In this document: one piece after another, positions 42,175 through 47,606 of the stretch | How the letters are laid out: the number at the start of each line of letters is the position of its first letter | Numbering within the stretch: the first letter of the stretch is position 1 | Source of the DNA: Lacisediminimonas sp. | GTDB lineage: Bacteria; Pseudomonadota; Gammaproteobacteria; Burkholderiales; Burkholderiaceae_D | Assembly: GCF_030645335.1 (NCBI RefSeq) | Contig: NZ_JAUSNH010000241.1 | Coordinates: 1-47,606, forward strand | Length of the DNA stretch: 47,606 nt | Direction of reading: 5' to 3' | Made by a program: the position numbers and the translations under genes | The notes under the pieces: model-generated | Seen by the model: the letters and a program-made list of their open reading frames with translations, nothing else | Database searches by the model: none | Told to the model about the DNA's origin: nothing

Positions 42175-43155
42175 CTAGAGCCAGCCTGCACGCTTGAGCC
42201 GCCGGTACAGCACGATGCTGGCGCCGGCGATGATTGCCATCACGACCGGATAGGACCATTCCCATTGCAGCTCGGGCATATGCCGGAAATTCATGCCATA
42301 CAGGCTAAATACCATGGTCGGCACGGCGACCATCGCGCCCCAGCCCGCCAGTCGCTTGACCACCTCGTTCTGCCGGATCGTGACTTGCGCGAGTGCGACT
42401 TGCATCGCGGCATTGATCATCTCGCGCATGCGGTCGGCGGCCTGGGTGACCCGGCTCACGTGATCGAGGATATCGCGGAAGTAGACGCGGCTCTCGCGTG
42501 GAATGATGTCTTCGTGGAAGCGCAATAGCTGGGTGCAAATTTCAATCAGCGGCACTGCCGCCGCCTGCAGCGCCAATAGTTCGTTCTTCAGTCGGTAGAA
42601 GTTTTGCAGCGCATCCTCGTCCGATGCCGGGCTGAACAACCGTTCCTCCAGGGAGCGGAACTGGGACTGCAGATGGTCCATGCAGGGTTGGTACTGGTCG
42701 ACCACAAAGTCGATCAGCGCATACAGGGCAAATCCGGGGCCCCTTGCCAGTCTCTCCGGCATGGATTCGGCCCGTTCGCGCACTTTCGCGAAACTGGCGG
42801 AAGCGCCATGCCGCACTGTCAGCAGGAAGTTTTTTCCGAGGAAGATGTGGGTCTCGCCAAACGCGATCGTGGCGTTTTCCAGCGTGGCGGTTTGCAGCAC
42901 CAGGAACAAGGTTTCGCCGTATTCCTCGATCTTCGGACGTTGATGGGCTTTGTGCGCATCTTCGATTGCCAGCTCGTGCAAGCCGAACTCCACCTGTAAT
43001 TTCCTGAGCAGCGCATCGCCCGGTTCAAACAGGCCGACCCAGACGAAGACGTCCTTTTGCTGGAGCACATCACTGATATCGTCCAGCTGGATATCGCCGA
43101 TCTTGACGCCGTTCTTGTAGGCAGAACAGTTCACGACGCCGTTTGTCTGGTTCAT
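42175..43155 (-). CDS. corA: CorA-family magnesium/cobalt transporter
   Basis: A 326-residue inner-membrane channel. A large cytoplasmic N-terminal domain is followed by two C-terminal membrane helices. The selectivity signature GMN (287-289, SLYGMNFRHMPE) closes the first helix and the second helix is about 302-317, ending in a basic tail (YRRLKRAGW). The length and RDILDHVSRVTQAADRMREM stretch match CorA. AGGAG lies 7 nt before the ATG at 43155. It converges on rlmD with a 31-bp gap. Confidence 0.95.
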   Translation of the reverse strand: MNQTNGVVNCSAYKNGVKIGDIQLDDISDVLQQKDVFVWVGLFEPGDALLRKLQVEFGLHELAIEDAHKAHQRPKIEEYGETLFLVLQTATLENATIAFGETHIFLGKNFLLTVRHGASASFAKVRERAESMPERLARGPGFALYALIDFVVDQYQPCMDHLQSQFRSLEERLFSPASDEDALQNFYRLKNELLALQAAAVPLIEICTQLLRFHEDIIPRESRVYFRDILDHVSRVTQAADRMREMINAAMQVALAQVTIRQNEVVKRLAGWGAMVAVPTMVFSLYGMNFRHMPELQWEWSYPVVMAIIAGASIVLYRRLKRAGWL

Positions 43156-43300
43156 GCATGACTCCTGCAAATTCCTGGCGATGCCAGTGTGGGGACTTCG
43201 GTTCGGGCCGATCCGGTTGCCGCAACGGGCGGCAAGGCAAGCCCACGCGCGGATCTGCTGCAATCCCTTGCCCGGACTGTGTGCTGCTTCCCTGGCGCGA

Positions 43301-43327
43301 AAAAAAAGCCGGCCCAGAGGCCGGCTT
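43301..43327 (-). terminator. Intrinsic terminator after the Bax-inhibitor-1 gene
   Basis: AAGCCGGCC (43306-43314) and GGCCGGCTT (43319-43327) form a 9-bp stem with loop CAGA. On the minus strand it is followed by a run of T residues (complement of 43300-43307). It lies 17 bp past the stop of the minus-strand gene at 43345. Confidence 0.88.
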
Positions 43328-43344
43328 CTCGTGATGTCCGGGGG

Positions 43345-44037
43345 TCAGTCCCGCTCACCGCCCATGATGCCGAGCAAGGACAGCAAGTGTACGAACACAT
43401 TGTACAAGTCCAGGTAGATGGCCAGTGTCGCCGAGATATAGTTGGTCTCGCCGCCATTGAGCACCCGCTGCACGTCATACAGGATGTAGGCTGAAAAAAT
43501 CGCGATCGCGATGACTGAAATCGTCATCTGCAAGGCGGGCAGTTGCAGGAATATGTTTGCCACCATCGCCAGCAGGATGATCAGCATGCCGGCGAACAGC
43601 CATTTGCCCATGCCGCTGAAGTCGCGCTTGGACACCGTCGCCACGCTGGCCATCACGGCGAAGATCGTGGCCGTGCCGCCAAAAGCCGTCATGATCAGCG
43701 ATGTGCCGTTCTGGAAGCCGAGAATGTGACCGAGCAGCCGCGACAGCATCAGGCCCATGAAGAACGTGAATCCGAGCAGGACGACCACGCCCAGGCCGGA
43801 ATTCTTGGTTTTTTCAATTGCGTAGAAAAAACCGAACGCTATCGCCAAAAAAACCATGAAGCCGATGAACGGACTGCCGGCGAAAAATGAAAAATTCACC
43901 TGCAGGCCGGTCCATGCTCCCAGCACGGTGGGAATCATCGACAGCGCCAGCAGCAAGTAGGTGTTGCGCAGTACGCGGTGCCGCGCCAGCAGCGACTCAC
44001 CGGCACCGGTGTAGGTTTGTTGCAGATTCTGCTCCAT
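43345..44037 (-). CDS. Bax inhibitor-1/YccA family membrane protein
   Basis: A 230-residue integral membrane protein with about seven hydrophobic helices. It starts MEQNLQQTYTGAGESLLARHRVLRNTYLLL and contains the family features GSPFIGFMVF, an aspartate-containing YILYDVQRVLNGGETNYI and YLDLYNVFVHLLSLLGIM. Bacterial members (YccA, YbhL) are linked to FtsH and to calcium leak; the role here is unknown. GAGGAG lies about 8 nt before the ATG at 44037. It is divergent from ndk. Confidence 0.93.
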   Translation of the reverse strand: MEQNLQQTYTGAGESLLARHRVLRNTYLLLALSMIPTVLGAWTGLQVNFSFFAGSPFIGFMVFLAIAFGFFYAIEKTKNSGLGVVVLLGFTFFMGLMLSRLLGHILGFQNGTSLIMTAFGGTATIFAVMASVATVSKRDFSGMGKWLFAGMLIILLAMVANIFLQLPALQMTISVIAIAIFSAYILYDVQRVLNGGETNYISATLAIYLDLYNVFVHLLSLLGIMGGERD

Positions 44038-44157
44038 ATTGAGACTCTCCTCATCAAGGGGGAAATGGCGGGACAAGAATAGCACGCATCAGTGACAACG
44101 CAAGTGAGGCGCCACGGCTTCTTGCACTGCACCATGACAGCTATATGGGGTGTTTCA

Positions 44158-44166
44158 TGCTAAAAT
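44158..44166 (+). promoter_or_regulatory. Probable extended -10 promoter of ndk
   Basis: TGCTAAAAT is an extended -10 (TGn plus TAAAAT, 5 of 6). It would start transcription near 44173, about 57 nt before the ndk ATG. A clear -35 is not seen. Confidence 0.5.
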
Positions 44167-44229
44167 CCAAGGTTCCTTGAAATATCAAGATATCGCCCTA
44201 AACCTTTATTTTTATTGGAGTTTTTACAG

Positions 44230-44655
44230 ATGGCAATCGAACGCACCCTATCGATTATCAAGCCCGATGCAGTCGCGAAAAACGTGATCGGACAGATCTA
44301 TACCCGTTTTGAAGGCGCAGGCCTGAAAATCATCGCCGCCCGCATGATGCAATTGTCGCGCGCCGAAGCGGAAGGTTTTTACGCGGTTCACAGCGCACGT
44401 CCCTTCTTCAAGGACCTGGTCGACTTCATGATTTCCGGCCCGGTGATGGTGCAGGCACTCGAAGGCGAGGGCGCAATTGCCAAAAATCGCGACCTGATGG
44501 GCGCGACTGATCCGAAGAAAGCAGAAAAGGGCACCATCCGTGCCGATTTCGCCGACTCCATCGACGCCAACGCCGTGCATGGTTCCGATGCTGCGGAAAC
44601 AGCACAAGTCGAGATCAGCTATTTCTTCCCGGCGCTGAACGTCTATTCCCGGTAG
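44230..44655 (+). CDS. ndk: Nucleoside diphosphate kinase
   Basis: A 141-residue enzyme that balances nucleoside triphosphate pools by phosphotransfer through a phosphohistidine. It begins [15 protein letters not shown], and H117 in NAVHGSDA is the phosphorylated residue. [20 protein letters not shown] is intact. TTGGAG lies 9-10 nt before the ATG. It opens the ndk-rlmN-pilF-rodZ cluster. Confidence 0.98.
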   Translation: MAIERTLSIIKPDAVAKNVIGQIYTRFEGAGLKIIAARMMQLSRAEAEGFYAVHSARPFFKDLVDFMISGPVMVQALEGEGAIAKNRDLMGATDPKKAEKGTIRADFADSIDANAVHGSDAAETAQVEISYFFPALNVYSR

Positions 44656-44690
44656 TCTAGTGCCCTTATTCGCCGCTCCTGCGTAAATTG

Positions 44691-45863
44691 ATGACCAACG
44701 TCCTGACCAACCTGCTTGACCTCGATCCCGCCGAGCTCGTCGCCTTTTGCGGCGAGCTCGGCGAGAAGCCGTTTCGCGCCAAGCAGTTGCAGCGTTGGAT
44801 CCATCAGTACGGAGCGAGCGACTTCGCCGAAATGACTGACCTGGCGAAGTCGCTGCGCGAAAAGTTGCAGACCCGCGCCGTCCTGCCGCAGTTGCCCGTG
44901 CTGAGCGACCATACGTCGACCGATGGCACGCGCAAGTGGCTGATCGACGTGGGCAATGGAAATGCTGTCGAAACGGTATTCATTCCCGAAGAAAACCGTG
45001 GCACGCTGTGCATCTCGACCCAGGCCGGGTGCGCGGTCAATTGCCGCTTCTGCTCCACCGGCAAGCAAGGTTTCAGCCGCAACCTGACGACCGGTGAAAT
45101 CATCGGCCAGCTATGGATGGCGGAATTCGCTCTGCGCAAGAGCAAAGGCATCGTTGCCGGTCCCAAGGGCGAGCGCCAGATCACCAATGTCGTGATGATG
45201 GGGATGGGCGAGCCGCTGCTGAATTACGAGCCGACCGTCAAGTCGCTGCAACTGATGCTGGACGATAACGCCTACGGCCTGTCGCGCCGGCGCGTGACAC
45301 TGTCGACCAGTGGCGTGGTGCCGATGATCGACAAGCTCGGGCTGGATTGCCCGGTTGCGCTGGCGGTATCGCTGCATGCCTCCAACGACGCCCTGCGCGA
45401 TGAGCTGGTGCCGCTGAACCGCAAGTATCCGCTGGCTGAGCTGATGGCGGCATGCCGCCGTTACCTGGCGTATGCGCCGCGCGACTTCATTACGTTCGAA
45501 TATTGCATGCTCGACGGTGTCAACGACAGCGACCGCCACGCCCGCGAGCTGATCGCGCTGGTGCAATCGCGCAGCAACCCGGTTCCGTGCAAGTTCAACC
45601 TGATTCCGTTCAATCCTTTCCCTGAATCCGGCCTGAAGCGCTCTCCCGATCATCGCATCAGGTCATTCGCCAAAGTCCTGATGGACGCCGGCATCGTCAC
45701 CACCGTGCGCAAGACGCGCGGCGACGACATCGACGCCGCATGCGGACAACTCGCCGGTGAAGTCCAGGACCGCACCCGCGTCCAGGAACGGATGCAGAAA
45801 ATGGCTGGATACCAGCAGAAATACGGCCAGGATTTCGGCCGCATCATCGAGATTCGCTCATGA
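44691..45863 (+). CDS. rlmN: RlmN, dual-specificity 23S rRNA/tRNA A2503 methyltransferase
   Basis: A 390-residue radical SAM enzyme that methylates C2 of A2503 in 23S rRNA and A37 in some tRNAs. The cluster motif CxxxCxxC is C114, C118 and C121 (CAVNCRFC). C351 near the C-terminus (DAACGQLAG) is the second catalytic cysteine. [13 protein letters not shown] and LSTSGVVP are typical. I chose the ATG at 44691; a TTG sits directly before it. It follows ndk by 35 bp and overlaps pilF by 4 bp (ATGA). Confidence 0.97.
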   Translation: MTNVLTNLLDLDPAELVAFCGELGEKPFRAKQLQRWIHQYGASDFAEMTDLAKSLREKLQTRAVLPQLPVLSDHTSTDGTRKWLIDVGNGNAVETVFIPEENRGTLCISTQAGCAVNCRFCSTGKQGFSRNLTTGEIIGQLWMAEFALRKSKGIVAGPKGERQITNVVMMGMGEPLLNYEPTVKSLQLMLDDNAYGLSRRRVTLSTSGVVPMIDKLGLDCPVALAVSLHASNDALRDELVPLNRKYPLAELMAACRRYLAYAPRDFITFEYCMLDGVNDSDRHARELIALVQSRSNPVPCKFNLIPFNPFPESGLKRSPDHRIRSFAKVLMDAGIVTTVRKTRGDDIDAACGQLAGEVQDRTRVQERMQKMAGYQQKYGQDFGRIIEIRS

Positions 45864-46669
45864 TGGTGGCCACCACTACGCTGGGCCGGATCCTGCGCGC
45901 GGCCTTGCTGCTTGCCTTGTTGTCCTTGCTGGGCGCATGCGCCAGCACCAGTTCCGCACCGAAAGACGACTTGCCGACCTCCTCGGACCAGACTGAAATT
46001 CAGCGCCGCGCCCAGATCCGCCTGCAGCTCGCCGTGGGCTATTTTGAACAGGGCCAGATGACGACCGCCCTGGACGAAGTCAAGCAGGCGCTCCAGATCG
46101 ACCCGACGCTGTCGGACGCCTACAGCGTGCGCGCGTTGATCTACATGGAAATGATGGAAAACCGCCTGGCCGAAGAAAACTTCGTGCAGGCGATGAAGCT
46201 GACTCCCGACAATCCCGACCTGGCCAACAATTTCGGCTGGTTCCTGTGCCAGACCGGGCGGGCGGACAAATCAATCGCCTATTTTGAAAAAGCCCTGGCT
46301 AACCGGCAATACGCATCGCCATCCAAGGCATTGAACAATGCCGGCATGTGCAGCCTGCGCATGAAAAACATGGCGCAAGCCGAAAAATACCTCGCGCGCG
46401 CCTTCCAGGCCGAGCCGGGGAACCCCGACGTCAACCTGAACCTGGCCAAGTTTTACCTGGCGAGCGGTGACCCGCAGCGCGGCCAGTTTTATTCGCGCCG
46501 GGTGATCTCGGCAGCGTACCTGACCGCCGATTCCCTGTGGACCGCGATCCGGATCGAGCGCCGCTCGGGAGATAAAATGGCCGAAGCCGGCCTGGCCAAT
46601 CAGTTGCGCCGGCGTTTCCCCAATTCACCGGAATATGCAGCCTACCTGCGCGGAGCTTTTGATGAGTGA
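45860..46669 (+). CDS. pilF: PilF/PilW, type IV pilus biogenesis TPR lipoprotein
   Basis: A 269-residue lipoprotein (lipobox LGAC, C27) with four to six TPR repeats, for example [40 protein letters not shown] and [20 protein letters not shown]. PilF helps assemble the PilQ secretin in the outer membrane. In this gene order (rlmN-pilF-rodZ) the protein is the pilotin. It overlaps rlmN by 4 bp and rodZ by 8 bp. Confidence 0.9.
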   Translation: MMVATTTLGRILRAALLLALLSLLGACASTSSAPKDDLPTSSDQTEIQRRAQIRLQLAVGYFEQGQMTTALDEVKQALQIDPTLSDAYSVRALIYMEMMENRLAEENFVQAMKLTPDNPDLANNFGWFLCQTGRADKSIAYFEKALANRQYASPSKALNNAGMCSLRMKNMAQAEKYLARAFQAEPGNPDVNLNLAKFYLASGDPQRGQFYSRRVISAAYLTADSLWTAIRIERRSGDKMAEAGLANQLRRRFPNSPEYAAYLRGAFDE

Positions 46670-47606
46670 CGCTTCGAACGATCAAGCCCAGTCCCCGGCA
46701 GACGGCGCGGTAGAGGCCAGTGCCGCCAGCGCGGACGCAGCGCGGTCTCCCGGTCGCCAGCTATCGGCCTGCCGTCAGGAGCTCGGCTGGACCGTGGAGC
46801 ACGTTGCATCCCGCCTGAACCTCGCGCCACGCCAAATCGAAGCGATCGAAGCCGACAACTTTGCAGCGCTTCCGGGCATGGCCAGTACCCGTGGCTTTAT
46901 CCGTGCCTATGCCAAGCTGCTGAGCATGGACGCCGCGCCGCTGGTGCAGGCGCTTGCGACCGAGACCAAGCCACTCGATGATGCGATTGCATTGCGCCGG
47001 CCGCTGCCGGCTGCGCCATTTTCCCCGGTTCGCCTGGCACCGATGAAGCGCGGCGGACCATCGCGGCCGCTGCTGCTGTTTGCCGGCCTGCTATTGGCGC
47101 TGGCAGTGGCTTTTGCCGCCTACCAGTCGGGTTGGCTCAAACCCCTGGCCGCTGGCGTGGCATTGCGCCTCGACAGCACGGCCAGCAAGGCGCCGAGTGG
47201 TTCGGAAAGTTCTGTGTCATCGGCCGTGCTTGCACCGGCGACGACATTGACCGTGCCGCCGCCCACGGCTGCAGGTGCAGTCGCCGTGCCCAAGGCGTCG
47301 CTGCCTGAGCTGTCGCCGGCAGCGGTCACCGCGCCAATCCAGCCCGTTCCAGCGCCAGCGCCGGCTGCAAGCATGACGCCGCGCCAGGACGCCGGGCTGT
47401 CTGAAACAAGCATCACGAGCGCCTCGGCGCAGGCCCAGCAGCAGGATCAACAGCTATTGGTGTTGAAGGCGAAAGAAGATTGCTGGATTGAAATCCGCAA
47501 GCCGGACAACACGCCAATGCTATCCAGGACGATCCAGGCCGGGTCGACCGAGCGCATCGACCTGAATGGTCCGGTGACAGTCGTGCTGGGCAATGCAAGC
47601 GGAATC
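46662..47606 (+). CDS. rodZ: RodZ-like helix-turn-helix membrane protein (C-terminus cut by window)
   Basis: 315 codons are visible, open to the last base. A short Ala-rich start is followed by a HTH_25 domain (about 34-95, LSACRQELGWTVEHVASRLN, RGFIRAYAKLL). A single membrane helix (about 136-154) leads into a Pro/Ala/Ser-rich periplasmic linker and the start of the C-terminal DUF4115 domain (about 262 on, DCWIEIRKPDN, LNGPVTVVLGNASG). RodZ links MreB to the rod-shape machinery. The start codon lies within the pilF end (ATGAGTGA, 8-bp overlap), which suggests translational coupling. ispG and hisS usually follow, outside the window. Confidence 0.92.
   Translation, partial: MSDASNDQAQSPADGAVEASAASADAARSPGRQLSACRQELGWTVEHVASRLNLAPRQIEAIEADNFAALPGMASTRGFIRAYAKLLSMDAAPLVQALATETKPLDDAIALRRPLPAAPFSPVRLAPMKRGGPSRPLLLFAGLLLALAVAFAAYQSGWLKPLAAGVALRLDSTASKAPSGSESSVSSAVLAPATTLTVPPPTAAGAVAVPKASLPELSPAAVTAPIQPVPAPAPAASMTPRQDAGLSETSITSASAQAQQQDQQLLVLKAKEDCWIEIRKPDNTPMLSRTIQAGSTERIDLNGPVTVVLGNASGI

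Overview
The window is an uninterrupted piece of core chromosome from a GC-rich betaproteobacterium. Gene order and protein sequences fit Burkholderiales, most likely Oxalobacteraceae (the Herbaspirillum/Noviherbaspirillum/Massilia side). The diagnostic blocks are dapD-dapC / smc-zipA-ligA, mdh / gntR-sdhCDABE-gltA-sucAB-lpd-zapE, surE-pcm-nlpD-rpoS and ndk-rlmN-pilF-rodZ. The family assignment is inferred from remembered gene order, not from a database search. I see no rRNA, tRNA, CRISPR array, insertion sequence, prophage or integrase, and no segment whose base or codon use looks foreign.

Layout. 1-1502 (minus): start of dapD and all of dapC (lysine/peptidoglycan precursor synthesis). 1659-10660 (plus): smc, zipA, ligA, galU and def (chromosome organisation, division, DNA ligation, UDP-glucose, protein maturation), with a small unknown gene on the minus strand after smc. 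10696-17062 (minus): a DUF2863 protein, a small membrane protein, aconitase, a periplasmic protein with an MliC-like lysozyme-inhibitor domain, and malate dehydrogenase. 17415-31761 (plus): a GntR/UTRA regulator, succinate dehydrogenase with its flavinylation factor, citrate synthase, the 2-oxoglutarate dehydrogenase complex, a lipoprotein, ZapE and a secreted coiled-coil protein. 31813-36106: a PP2C phosphatase, a DUF465 protein, a DinG/YoaA helicase and a quinone-oxidoreductase-like enzyme. 36282-42143 (plus): surE-pcm-nlpD-rpoS, a PolB-like exonuclease and rlmD. 42175-44037 (minus): CorA and a Bax-inhibitor-1 protein. 44230-47606 (plus): ndk, rlmN, pilF and rodZ, the last cut by the window edge.

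The centre of the window is a TCA-cycle cluster: aconitase, malate dehydrogenase, succinate dehydrogenase, citrate synthase and all three 2-oxoglutarate dehydrogenase components lie within 17 kb. The GntR regulator sits between the two divergent arms. A perfect 18-bp palindrome overlaps the likely promoter in front of it, and 11 of 12 bases of one arm plus the core recur over the gltA -10 element. A 15-bp near-direct repeat with 22-bp period lies just upstream of the gltA promoter, and an intrinsic terminator separates sdhB from sdhE. The window thus suggests a local control circuit for respiratory carbon flow.

I did not find a clearly new biological system. The items most worth following are the TCA operator circuit, the MliC-like protein between acnA and mdh, several small conserved-looking unknown proteins, and a possible leaderless surE transcript.
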